A stretch of 64,000 bases of DNA from Streptococcus sp. oral taxon 061 (lineage in GTDB: Bacteria > Bacillota > Bacilli > Lactobacillales > Streptococcaceae). The notes under the pieces were generated by a model, which was given only the letters and a program-made list of their open reading frames with translations, did no database searches and had not been told where the DNA came from. Shown piece by piece: positions 9,245-16,700 of this stretch. Both the position numbers and the translations under genes were made by a program. Numbering within the stretch: the stretch's first letter is position 1; every line of letters starts with the position of its first letter. The DNA lies in contig NZ_CP058258.1 in assembly GCF_013394695.1 (NCBI RefSeq), forward strand, positions 20,001 to 84,000, written 5' to 3'.

Positions 9245-9619
9245 ATGAAAAAAGTTTTATTATCATCAGTAGCAGCACTTGCTGTATTCGCATCAGCAGC
9301 GCCAGTATTTGCCGAAGACGGAGCATATGGACTTGGAGCAACTCGTTGGTCAAACGAATCAGGTGTTTGGGTTGACAACAACGATGTAGCAGCAACTCCT
9401 GACCAAATTAAAGAGTACAACGACAAAGACCTTGGTACTAAGTCTGAACAATGGACTCGCGACGCTAACAAACTTAAAAAAGGTGAACACCTTAAAGTTG
9501 ACAAAGGTGACGCTGCTAAAGCTGCAGACCAAAAAGCTGCAGACCAAAAAGCTGCAGGTCAAAAAGCTCCAGCAGCTGCAGGTCAAAAAGCTCTTCCTAA
9601 AACAAGTGCAGTTAAATAA
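9245..9619 (+). CDS. small secreted protein with C-terminal LPKTS motif
   Basis: Unrecognised family, 124 residues. A classical signal peptide (KK, hydrophobic core, cut after APVFA at residue 23) leads to a hydrophilic mature part of about 100 residues. Its end is a low-complexity Ala/Lys/Gln stretch with AADQK, AADQK and AAGQK repeats. The last eight residues are LPKTSAVK, like a sortase sorting motif (LPXT-S) but without the hydrophobic segment and charged tail that sortase substrates need. The DNA after the stop encodes no such tail in any frame. A strong promoter and SD and uniform codon use suggest abundant secretion. A class B sortase gene follows after a terminator. Confidence 0.8.
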   Translation: MKKVLLSSVAALAVFASAAPVFAEDGAYGLGATRWSNESGVWVDNNDVAATPDQIKEYNDKDLGTKSEQWTRDANKLKKGEHLKVDKGDAAKAADQKAADQKAAGQKAPAAAGQKALPKTSAVK

Positions 9620-9642
9620 TTCATTTGTTTAATGAAGTAACC

Positions 9643-9675
9643 AATCACTGAAACTTGGTTTCAGTGATTTTTTTG
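9643..9675 (+). terminator. terminator between the secreted protein and the sortase
   Basis: AATCACTGAAA (9643-9653) and TTTCAGTGATT (9659-9669) form a perfect 11-bp stem, extendable by C-G, followed by T. It lies only 29 bases before the sortase start. The sortase would then be expressed by limited read-through, keeping enzyme low relative to the secreted protein. Confidence 0.8.
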
Positions 9676-9697
9676 GTAAATAATGAGGGAGAAAATA

Positions 9698-10543
9698 ATG
9701 AGTGAACATTCTAGGATAAAAAAATCACCCATTGGTAAAATAATAGCTTCCATTCTTACATTCGTTGTCATTGTTTTTGGTGGTTTCTTTGTTTATAATA
9801 GCTTCCTAGCTCCAAAACCAGATAAACAAAATAATGTTACTGATGTAAAAGTTACTCAGGAAGCTCCTAAGCAGACCTATACTGTTAGTGCAGAAGAAAA
9901 GGAATATCTCGCTAATAAATTTAAAGGCTTGCTCGCAACAAACTCTGAAACGGTTGGTTATGTATATATTCCTGGCACACAGTTAGATGAACCGGTCGTT
10001 CAAACAACGGATAACGCAACTTATCTAGATAAAACGTTTGAAGGTGTGCATCAACCTCTAATGGGAGCAGTCTTTATGGATGCTGATAACAAGAAGGATT
10101 TTAGTGATCGTTTAACATGGTTATTTGGTCACGCTAGAGGAAGTAAAGTACCTGACCATCGTATGTTTAAAGACGTAAATTACTTCAGTAGTCAAGATTA
10201 TTTCGATAAACATCCTTATGTAGTCATTGAAACGCCGGAAAGAAAGTACTATTATGAAGCCATTGCAGTGGTTATAGTTCCAGAAACAACAGCGTTTTAT
10301 CGTACTTCTTTTGAAGATGACGCGGATTTTGAAAAGCAATTGACAGCTATTTATGACGAGGCAAAAGTTAAGAAACCAAATGTTAAGGTGTCTCCAAAAG
10401 ATAAATATATGGTTCTGTCAACTTGTCTTGAAGAAGATGATACGATTCGTACAAATATTTACCTTCGACAAATTCCTGATTCAGAGATGACTGACTTTGT
10501 CAAACAACATGGTGAAGAACTTCAGTATAAACCAACAAGATAA
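9698..10543 (+). CDS. class B sortase
   Basis: This membrane-anchored cysteine transpeptidase has 281 residues: a basic N-terminus, one membrane segment (about residues 12-34), a linker, then the sortase domain. The catalytic triad is visible as LFGHARG (His), LSTCLEED (Cys) and TIRTNIYLR (Arg). The GHARGSKVPDHRMFKD segment between His and the next helix is class B in character. The start at 9698 is preferred over an ATG 15 bases upstream because SD GAGGGAG (9686-9692) is properly spaced for it. Its likely partner is the LPKTS protein just upstream, since no other LPXTG protein is nearby. In S. pneumoniae this slot is occupied by other genes including polA. Confidence 0.88.
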   Translation: MSEHSRIKKSPIGKIIASILTFVVIVFGGFFVYNSFLAPKPDKQNNVTDVKVTQEAPKQTYTVSAEEKEYLANKFKGLLATNSETVGYVYIPGTQLDEPVVQTTDNATYLDKTFEGVHQPLMGAVFMDADNKKDFSDRLTWLFGHARGSKVPDHRMFKDVNYFSSQDYFDKHPYVVIETPERKYYYEAIAVVIVPETTAFYRTSFEDDADFEKQLTAIYDEAKVKKPNVKVSPKDKYMVLSTCLEEDDTIRTNIYLRQIPDSEMTDFVKQHGEELQYKPTR

Positions 10544-10564
10544 TAAAATTAAAAAAACTATATG

Positions 10565-10614
10565 AATCCTCTTAAAATTAAATGAAATAGTTTAATTTTG
10601 GGAGGATTTTTTGA
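10565..10614 (+). terminator. terminator after the sortase gene
   Basis: AATCCTC (10565-10571) pairs with GAGGATT (10602-10608), and inside it AAAATTAAA with TTTAATTTT, followed by TTTTTT. The stem is long and two-part. Confidence 0.75.
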
Positions 10615-10684
10615 TTTTGATTTTTATAGTAAATTTCTGCAAGCCTTTTCAAAATGTGCTATACTGATGAAAAGGAGGGTTTCT

Positions 10685-11122
10685 ATGACTCAAGAATTTA
10701 TCAATCCAAGTGATGGAGTGGTCCGTCAGTATCTAGCAACCAGTAAAACTCTAGCTGTAGTAGGCTTATCCGATCGTGAGGAAACCACTAGCAATCGAGT
10801 GACTAAAGAAATGCAGGATCGTGGCTATAAAATTATTCCAGTTAACCCTAAAGCTGCAGGTAGCGAGATTTTGGGAGAAAAGGCTTATGCCAGTCTAGCT
10901 GAAATTCCTTTCCCTGTAGATATCGTCAATGTATATCGTCGCAGTGAATTTTTACCTGATGTAGCACGAGACTTTCTCAAGGCGGATGCTAAGATTTTCT
11001 GGGCACAACTAGGACTTGAAAGTTTGGAAGCAGAAGAAATCTTGCGTGCTGGGGGATGCGATGACATCGTGATGAACCGTTGTATTAAGAGAGAACATAC
11101 ACGTTTAATTCTTGAACAATAA
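10685..11122 (+). CDS. CoA-binding domain protein (YccU-like)
   Basis: This 145-residue cytosolic protein consists of a single CoA-binding Rossmann-like domain. VVGLSDREETTSNRVTKEMQ is the usual N-terminal nucleotide-binding segment, and CDDIVMNRCIKREH is the conserved C-terminal piece with cysteine and arginine. The function is unknown beyond likely CoA binding. The start at 10685 has SD AAAGGAGGG. In pneumococcus the same gene follows polA and precedes the YeiH exporter gene, so its order here is conserved except for the missing polA. Confidence 0.85.
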   Translation: MTQEFINPSDGVVRQYLATSKTLAVVGLSDREETTSNRVTKEMQDRGYKIIPVNPKAAGSEILGEKAYASLAEIPFPVDIVNVYRRSEFLPDVARDFLKADAKIFWAQLGLESLEAEEILRAGGCDDIVMNRCIKREHTRLILEQ

Positions 11123-11147
11123 AAAGGTAGCTGATGGGCTACCTTTT
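11122..11147 (+). terminator. terminator after the CoA-binding protein gene
   Basis: AAAAGGTAGC (11122-11131) and GCTACCTTTT (11138-11147) form a perfect 10-bp stem with a six-base loop. Confidence 0.8.
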
Positions 11148-11153
11148 ATGTTG

Positions 11154-11258
11154 TACTCAATGAAAATCAAAGAGCAAACTAGGAAACTAGCCGCAGGCTG
11201 TACTTGAGTACGGCAAGACGACGTTGACGTGGTTTGAAGAGATTTTCGAAGAGTATTA
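11154..11258 (-). repeat. BOX element (boxA plus boxC, no boxB)
   Basis: Read on the minus strand, the element begins AATACTCTTCGAAAATC and continues with CAAACCACGTCAACGTCG (boxA). It then passes directly to CCTGCGGCTAGTTTCCTAG and CTTTGATTTTCATTGAGTA (boxC). These are the hallmark sequences of pneumococcal BOX repeats. No boxB module lies between. The element sits between two convergent genes and its boxA end supplies the last bases and stop codon of the YeiH gene. It can fold into a long hairpin. Confidence 0.9.
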
Positions 11259-12266
11259 GAAAATGCCGATGAGTGTTTGCATACCAAGACTAGTCAGGAT
11301 GATGGCAATCCAGCAAAGGGCTCCAAGAAGAATGGATTTTCCACTGGATTTGATCATAGCAATGAGGTTGGTTTTGAGACCAATAGCACTCATAGCCATG
11401 ATGATGAGGAATTTGGAGAGTTGTTTGAGAGGTGAAAAGAAGCTATTGCTGACACCGAAAGATGTGAGAAGAGTAGTTAGCAGAGAAGCTAGGATGAAGT
11501 AGAGAATGAAAACGGGGAAGATTTTTTTAAGCTTTACTCCTTGGTTGTTTCCTTGTTGACGGCTCTGCCAGTAGGAGAGGAAGAGAGTAATAGGGATAAT
11601 AGCCAGGGTGCGTGTCAGTTTGACAATAGTAGCAGATTCGAGAGTATTGCTTTGGTAAAGACTATCCCAGGCGCTAGCTGTGGCTGTTACAGAGGATGTA
11701 TCGTTGACTGCAGTACCCGCAAAGAGAGCAAAACCTTCGTTGGAAAGATGGAGCCAAGAACCTAGAGTTGGAAAGATAAGAGCTGCCAAGACATTGAAGA
11801 AAAAGATAACAGAAATGGCTTGGGCTACTTCTTTTTCCTTGGCGTGAATAACAGGAGCAGTCGCTGCAATGGCAGAACCGCCACAGATAGAAGAGCCTAC
11901 CCCAACCAAAGTAGCTAGCTTTGTATCAAGGTTAAAAAAGCGTTGGAAAAAGAAAGCTATAATCAAAGCAATTGAAATAGTTGAGAGGATGACAGGAAGG
12001 GAAGATTTTCCAACTGCGAAAACTTGTGAGATATTGAGTCCAAACCCAAGCAAGATAACAGCATACTGAAGCAATTTTTTGGAGCTATAAGTCAAACCAG
12101 CATCCAGTTGTTTATAGGGAGTGAGAAAGGGGTAGAGAATCATTCCGATAAAAATGGCGAAAACAGGTGCTCCCACAACAGGCAGAAAGCCTCCTAAAAC
12201 CCAAGAAATGATAGATATAATAAGACAGGCTAACAGTCCTGCCCAATTTTTTGATAGAAATGACAT
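11256..12266 (-). CDS. YeiH/UPF0324 family putative sulfate exporter
   Basis: This 336-residue polytopic membrane protein has about ten hydrophobic segments. Family signatures are [38 protein letters not shown] and [15 protein letters not shown]. The family (Cons_hypoth698) is annotated as putative sulfate exporters, but substrates are largely untested. SD GGAGGTTTTT precedes the start. The stop codon lies inside the BOX element. The order next to the CoA-binding protein gene and the aminotransferase gene matches pneumococcus. Confidence 0.88.
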   Translation of the reverse strand: MSFLSKNWAGLLACLIISIISWVLGGFLPVVGAPVFAIFIGMILYPFLTPYKQLDAGLTYSSKKLLQYAVILLGFGLNISQVFAVGKSSLPVILSTISIALIIAFFFQRFFNLDTKLATLVGVGSSICGGSAIAATAPVIHAKEKEVAQAISVIFFFNVLAALIFPTLGSWLHLSNEGFALFAGTAVNDTSSVTATASAWDSLYQSNTLESATIVKLTRTLAIIPITLFLSYWQSRQQGNNQGVKLKKIFPVFILYFILASLLTTLLTSFGVSNSFFSPLKQLSKFLIIMAMSAIGLKTNLIAMIKSSGKSILLGALCWIAIILTSLGMQTLIGIF

Positions 12267-12420
12267 AAAAACCTCCGAAAATAAATACTCCTTATTATAA
12301 TCTTATCTGTCAGAAAAGTAAAATAGAAAGTAGGAATAAGGTTGTAAATTAACGGAATTTTGCGGTCAGAGAGCTTTTGTAGTATAATAGATATATGTTC
12401 TTTGATCAAGGAGGATATAT

Positions 12421-13590
12421 ATGGATTTAACCAAACGCTTTAATAAACAATTAGATAAGATACAAGTTTCCTTGATTCGTCAATTTGACCAGGCTATTTC
12501 AGAGATTCCTGGTGTCTTGCGATTGACCTTGGGAGAACCAGATTTTACAACGCCAGATCATGTCAAGGAAGCTGCAAAGCGAGCCATTGACCAAGATCAA
12601 TCCTACTATACAGGGATGAGCGGTTTGTTGACATTGCGTCAGGCGGCGAGTGATTTTGTAAAAGAGAAATATCAGCTAGATTATAATCCAGAGAATGAAA
12701 TTTTGGTCACAATTGGTGCGACAGAGGCTCTATCAGCTACTCTGACAGCTATTTTGGAGGAAGGAGACAAGGTTCTCTTGCCAGCTCCTGCTTATCCTGG
12801 CTATGAGCCAATAGTTAATCTAGTTGGTGCAGAGATTGTCGAGATTGATACGACTGAGAATGGTTTTGTCTTAACTCCAGAAATGCTAGAAAAAGCGATT
12901 TTAGAGCAAGGTGACAAGCTCAAGGCAGTTATTCTCAACTATCCAGCTAACCCTACAGGAATTACTTATAGTCGCGAGCAATTAGAAGCCTTGGCAGCTG
13001 TTTTACGTAAGTATGAGATTTTCGTAGTCTGTGATGAAGTCTACTCAGAATTGACCTATACAGGGGGAAATCATGTATCTTTGGGGACTATGTTGAGAGA
13101 TCAGGCAATTATCATTAACGGTCTTTCTAAATCCCATGCCATGACAGGTTGGCGTTTAGGTTTTATCTTTGCACCAGCAAACTTCACAGCTCAACTCATC
13201 AAGAGTCATCAGTATTTGGTAACTGCTGCAAACACCATGGCGCAACATGCTGCGGTGGAAGCATTGACAGCTGGTAAGAACGATGCAGAATCCATGAAGA
13301 AGGAATATATCCAACGTCGGGACTACATTATTGAGAAGATGACTAAGCTTGGGTTTGAAATCATCAAGCCGGACGGTGCTTTTTATATCTTTGCTAAGAT
13401 TCCGGCAGGCTATAATCAAGATTCTTTTGCTTTTCTGAAGGATTTTGCCCAGAAGAAGGCTGTTGCTTTTATTCCTGGTGCTGCCTTTGGTCAGTATGGA
13501 GAGGGCTATGTTCGCCTATCTTATGCAGCTAGCATGGAAACCATCAGAGAAGCTATGAAACGACTTGAGGAGTACATGAGAGAAGCATGA
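12421..13590 (+). CDS. pyridoxal-phosphate aminotransferase (aromatic amino acid/AraT-like)
   Basis: This class I/II aminotransferase has 389 residues. Visible features: the substrate loop GEPDFTTPDHV, YPANPTG around the PLP-contacting Asn, VVCDEVYSEL with the PLP-ring Asp, and the Schiff-base lysine in NGLSKSHAMTGWRLGF. The homologue in S. pneumoniae at this position is annotated as an aromatic amino acid aminotransferase, and substrate cannot be read from sequence. SD CAAGGAGG is strong and the promoter carries TATAAT near 12385. The gene overlaps recO by four bases (ATGA). Confidence 0.88.
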   Translation: MDLTKRFNKQLDKIQVSLIRQFDQAISEIPGVLRLTLGEPDFTTPDHVKEAAKRAIDQDQSYYTGMSGLLTLRQAASDFVKEKYQLDYNPENEILVTIGATEALSATLTAILEEGDKVLLPAPAYPGYEPIVNLVGAEIVEIDTTENGFVLTPEMLEKAILEQGDKLKAVILNYPANPTGITYSREQLEALAAVLRKYEIFVVCDEVYSELTYTGGNHVSLGTMLRDQAIIINGLSKSHAMTGWRLGFIFAPANFTAQLIKSHQYLVTAANTMAQHAAVEALTAGKNDAESMKKEYIQRRDYIIEKMTKLGFEIIKPDGAFYIFAKIPAGYNQDSFAFLKDFAQKKAVAFIPGAAFGQYGEGYVRLSYAASMETIREAMKRLEEYMREA

Positions 13591-14357
13591 TTCAATCGAT
13601 TACGAGTCAGGGTTTAGTACTTTACAACCGAAACTTTCGAGAGGATGATAAGCTTGTTAAAATCTTTACAGAACAGGCAGGCAAGCGCATGTTTTTTGTG
13701 AAGCATGCTGGTCAATCCAAACTAGCTCCGGTTATTCAGCCTTTAGTCTTGGCCCATTTTCTCCTAAAAGTCAATGACGATGGACTTAGTTATATAGAAG
13801 ATTATCATGAGGTGAAGACTTTTCCGAAAATCAATAGTGACCTCTTTGTTATGGCTTATGCGACCTACGTTGCGGCCTTGGCAGATGCGAGTTTGCAGGA
13901 TAATCAAGAAGATGCTCCCCTATTTGCTTTTTTGCAAAAGACTTTAGAGCTGATGGAAGAGGGTCTGGATTATCAAGTTTTGACCAATATTTTTGAAATT
14001 CAAATATTGACACGTTTCGGAATTAGCCTTAATTTTAACGAGTGCACTTTTTGTCATCGTGTGGGGCAAGCCTTTGACTTCTCCTTCAAATACGGGGGTT
14101 GTCTTTGTCCCGATCATTACCATGAAGATGAGAAACGATGTCATTTAAATCCCAATATTCCTTATCTGCTCAATCAATTTCAAGCCATTGATTTTGAGAC
14201 CTTGGAGACTATCTCACTTAAGGCCGAAATCAAGCAGGACTTGCGCAAGTTTATGGACCAAATCTATGAGGAATATGTCGGCATTCATCTGAAATCAAAG
14301 AAATTTATTGATTCCCTAGCCGACTGGGGACAACTACTGAAAGAGGAAGACAAATGA
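13587..14357 (+). CDS. recO: DNA repair protein RecO
   Basis: RecO acts with RecF and RecR to load RecA on SSB-coated single strands during gap repair. It has 256 residues. The N-terminal OB fold begins [19 protein letters not shown], and the zinc-binding region is seen as CTFCHRVG and CLCPDHY in the middle. The start overlaps the aminotransferase stop (ATGA) and the end overlaps plsX (ATGA), so translation of all three is probably coupled. Confidence 0.93.
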   Translation: MIQSITSQGLVLYNRNFREDDKLVKIFTEQAGKRMFFVKHAGQSKLAPVIQPLVLAHFLLKVNDDGLSYIEDYHEVKTFPKINSDLFVMAYATYVAALADASLQDNQEDAPLFAFLQKTLELMEEGLDYQVLTNIFEIQILTRFGISLNFNECTFCHRVGQAFDFSFKYGGCLCPDHYHEDEKRCHLNPNIPYLLNQFQAIDFETLETISLKAEIKQDLRKFMDQIYEEYVGIHLKSKKFIDSLADWGQLLKEEDK

Positions 14358-15346
14358 AAAAAATCGCAGTTGATGCAATGGGTGGCGATTACGCACCACA
14401 AGCTATTGTAGAGGGAGTTAATCAAGCCCTTGCTGACTTTTCAGATATTGAAGTCCAACTTTATGGAGATGAAAGCAAAATCAAGCAATATCTAACAGCT
14501 ACAGAGCGAGTTAGTATTATCCATACTGATGAAAAAATCGACTCAGAGGATGAGCCTACAAAAGCCATTCGCAAGAAGAAAAATTCCAGCATGGTATTGG
14601 CAGCTAAGGCTGTCAAAGATGGAGAGGCAGATGCAGTTCTTTCTGCAGGAAATACAGGTGCCTTGTTGGCAGCGGGATTCTTCATCGTTGGTCGTATCAA
14701 AAATATTGATCGACCTGGATTGATGTCAACATTGCCAACTATAGATGGAAAAGGCTTTGATATGCTTGACCTTGGTGCTAATGCAGAAAATACCGCCCAT
14801 CACCTTCATCAATACGCTATCTTAGGTTCCTTCTATGCTAGAAATGTTCGTGGTATTGAAAAACCTCGTGTAGGTTTGCTTAATAACGGGACAGAGAGTA
14901 GCAAGGGAGATTCACTCCGCAAGGAAGCCTATGACCTATTAGCTGCTGACGAGAGTCTGAATTTCGTCGGAAATGTGGAAGCGCGTGATTTGATGGATGG
15001 TGTTGCTGATGTAGTCGTAACAGATGGTTTCACGGGAAACGCTGTGCTCAAAGCTATTGAAGGGACTGCTATGGGTATCATGGGCTTGCTCAAAAATGCT
15101 ATTGTAGGTGGCGGTCTTAGAGCCAAGCTAGGTGCTTTCCTTCTTAAGGATAACCTCAGAGGTTTGAAAAAACAGCTCAACTATTCAGATGTTGGAGGTG
15201 CGGTCTTGTTTGGTGTTAAGGCGCCAGTAGTTAAGACTCATGGTTCAAGTGATGCCAAAGCTGTCTATAGCACAATACGCCAGATTCGTACCATGCTCGA
15301 GACAGATGTAGTTGCCCAAACTGCGCGTGAATTTTCAGAGGAATAA
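14354..15346 (+). CDS. plsX: phosphate acyltransferase PlsX
   Basis: PlsX turns acyl-ACP into acyl-phosphate, the acyl donor for PlsY in phospholipid synthesis. It has 330 residues. Family features are [17 protein letters not shown] at the N-terminus, [13 protein letters not shown], and [13 protein letters not shown]. It is cotranscribed with recO (4-base overlap) and followed after ten bases by acpP, its carrier partner. This recO-plsX-acpP order is typical of streptococci. Confidence 0.95.
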   Translation: MKKIAVDAMGGDYAPQAIVEGVNQALADFSDIEVQLYGDESKIKQYLTATERVSIIHTDEKIDSEDEPTKAIRKKKNSSMVLAAKAVKDGEADAVLSAGNTGALLAAGFFIVGRIKNIDRPGLMSTLPTIDGKGFDMLDLGANAENTAHHLHQYAILGSFYARNVRGIEKPRVGLLNNGTESSKGDSLRKEAYDLLAADESLNFVGNVEARDLMDGVADVVVTDGFTGNAVLKAIEGTAMGIMGLLKNAIVGGGLRAKLGAFLLKDNLRGLKKQLNYSDVGGAVLFGVKAPVVKTHGSSDAKAVYSTIRQIRTMLETDVVAQTAREFSEE

Positions 15347-15356
15347 GGAGAATAAT

Positions 15357-15593
15357 ATGACAGCTCAACAAATTTTTGACCGTATCGTAACCATCATTCA
15401 AGAGCGTCAAGGAGAAGACTTTGTCGTAACCGAAAACTTGAGTTTAAAGGATGATTTGGATGCTGATTCAGTAGATTTGATGGAATTTATCCTAACCATT
15501 GAGGATGAATTTGGAATTGAGATCAGTGATGAAGAAATTGACAACCTCCAAAGTGTCGCAGACGTATTAGCCATCATTAAAAATAGAATATAA
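15357..15593 (+). CDS. acpP: acyl carrier protein
   Basis: This 78-residue acidic carrier holds acyl chains on a phosphopantetheine arm attached to the serine of DADSVDLMEF (the DSV/DSL motif). The start at 15357 has SD AAGGAG at the right distance. Longer readings overlap plsX. Streptococci usually carry a second acpP in the fab cluster, so this one, beside plsX, probably serves phospholipid synthesis. That division of labour is inferred. Confidence 0.9.
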   Translation: MTAQQIFDRIVTIIQERQGEDFVVTENLSLKDDLDADSVDLMEFILTIEDEFGIEISDEEIDNLQSVADVLAIIKNRI

Positions 15594-15595
15594 GA

Positions 15596-15626
15596 AAAAG
15601 CAACATGCTGGCCATGTTGCTTTTTT
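15596..15626 (+). terminator. terminator after acpP
   Basis: GCAACATG (15600-15607), loop CTGGC, CATGTTGC (15613-15620) and six T, with AAAA on the 5' side. It closes the aminotransferase-recO-plsX-acpP unit. Confidence 0.85.
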
Positions 15627-15690
15627 GATTGTGTGGAGTTTGAATGATTATGGTCTGGTTATCTAAATAGTCTGATTTGATTTTTTTCTA

Positions 15691-15729
15691 AACGTTTTAG
15701 AACGAAGAATACGTTTACGTTCGTAAAAC
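15691..15729. promoter_or_regulatory. PurR boxes upstream of purC
   Basis: Two CGAA(C)-type cores lie close together: AGAACGAAGAAT (near 15700-15711) and the inverted TTTACGTTCGTAAAAC (15714-15729; minus-strand core ACGAACGT). They lie directly upstream of the purC -35, as expected for PurR acting as activator in lactococci and streptococci. Confidence 0.7.
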
Positions 15730-15731
15730 AT

Positions 15732-15760
15732 TTGATTTCTGCTTGTTTTTGTGTTAGAAT
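15732..15760 (+). promoter_or_regulatory. purC operon promoter
   Basis: TTGATT (15732-15737), 17 bases and TAGAAT (15755-15760), immediately downstream of the PurR boxes. The start is near 15767, giving a leader of about 26 bases. Confidence 0.65.
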
Positions 15761-15792
15761 GAGGCCAAGTAATACGAAAGGCGAACAAGAAA

Positions 15793-16500
15793 ATGTCCAG
15801 TAAACTTATTTATACGGGAAAAGCTAAAGATATCTATACTACAGAAGACGAACATGTGATTAGGTCCGTTTATAAGGACCAGGCTACCATGCTGAATGGT
15901 GCTCGTAAAGAGACCATCGAAGGCAAAGGTGTGCTCAATAATCAGATTTCGTCTCTTATTTTTGAAAAATTGAATGCTGCGGGTGTGGCTACTCACTTTA
16001 TCGAACGTATCTCTGATACCGAACAATTGAACAAGAAGGTTTCAATCATTCCTTTGGAGGTTGTGCTTCGTAACGTGACTGCGGGTTCTTTCTCAAAACG
16101 TTTCGGTGTTGAAGAAGGTTTGGACTTGAAAACTCCAATCGTTGAATTTTACTACAAAAATGATGAGTTGGATGATCCATTTATCAATGATGAGCATGTC
16201 AAGTTCTTGGATATTGCCAATGATGAGCAAATTGCTTATATCAAGGAAGAAACGCGTCGTATCAATGAATTGTTGAAAGATTGGTTTGCACAAATTGGTC
16301 TTCGTTTGATTGACTTCAAATTGGAATTTGGTTTTGATAAGGATGGCAAGATTATCTTGGCAGATGAATTTTCACCAGATAACTGCCGCCTTTGGGATGC
16401 TGAAGGGCACCATATGGACAAGGATGTTTTCCGTAGGGATTTGGGCAGTCTAACGGATGTTTATAAGGTTGTGTTAGAGAAGTTGCAAGACTTGAAATAA
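15793..16500 (+). CDS. purC: SAICAR synthetase PurC
   Basis: PurC joins CAIR and aspartate with ATP to make SAICAR. It has 235 residues. Family features are [11 protein letters not shown] (ATP lid), [13 protein letters not shown] [14 protein letters not shown], and the DFKLEFG...[14 protein letters not shown] catalytic stretch. It leads the purine operon behind PurR boxes. In S. pneumoniae comAB lies just upstream, but here acpP does. A diverged second copy of its last 22 codons follows at 16577-16645. Confidence 0.96.
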   Translation: MSSKLIYTGKAKDIYTTEDEHVIRSVYKDQATMLNGARKETIEGKGVLNNQISSLIFEKLNAAGVATHFIERISDTEQLNKKVSIIPLEVVLRNVTAGSFSKRFGVEEGLDLKTPIVEFYYKNDELDDPFINDEHVKFLDIANDEQIAYIKEETRRINELLKDWFAQIGLRLIDFKLEFGFDKDGKIILADEFSPDNCRLWDAEGHHMDKDVFRRDLGSLTDVYKVVLEKLQDLK

Positions 16501-16576
16501 GTTGTTTGAAACGGGAAACCTTCGTCTTTCAAGTAAAAGGACTCAGGCTGAAAAGGTCTACTAGACCTTTTCACTC
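16501..16576 (+). other. two-hairpin intergenic segment after purC
   Basis: TTGAAACG pairs with CGTCTTTCAA (about 16505-16531, one bulge). GAAAAGGTCTA (16549-16559) pairs perfectly with TAGACCTTTTC around a single loop base. No T run follows, so it is not a plain terminator. It separates the real purC end from the duplicated purC tail. Confidence 0.6.
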
Positions 16577-16645
16577 CGTCGTGATCTTGGTAGCTTGACA
16601 GATGTTTATGAAGTTGTATTGGAAAAATTGCAGGGCTTGAAGTAA
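16577..16645 (+). pseudogene. duplicated, diverged 3' end of purC
   Basis: The frame reads [22 protein letters not shown] and then TAA. The end of purC just upstream (16434-16500) reads [22 protein letters not shown]. Only two residues differ, but many third codon positions do (for example GATCTTGGTAGC against GATTTGGGCAGT). It has no start codon or upstream part. It is best read as a leftover from recombination with another purC allele. It lies in the purC-purL intergenic region and does not disturb either gene. Confidence 0.9.
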
Positions 16646-16700
16646 AGTTCTGCTTGGTCGTCACTACAATCTTTAAGTAGAAATAGATAAAGGAACTAAA

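Noticed and set aside
9124..9632. Several overlapping frames over the small secreted protein gene
   Set aside because: They are created by the repeated Ala-Lys-Gln codons. Only the 9245-9619 frame has a promoter, SD and signal peptide.
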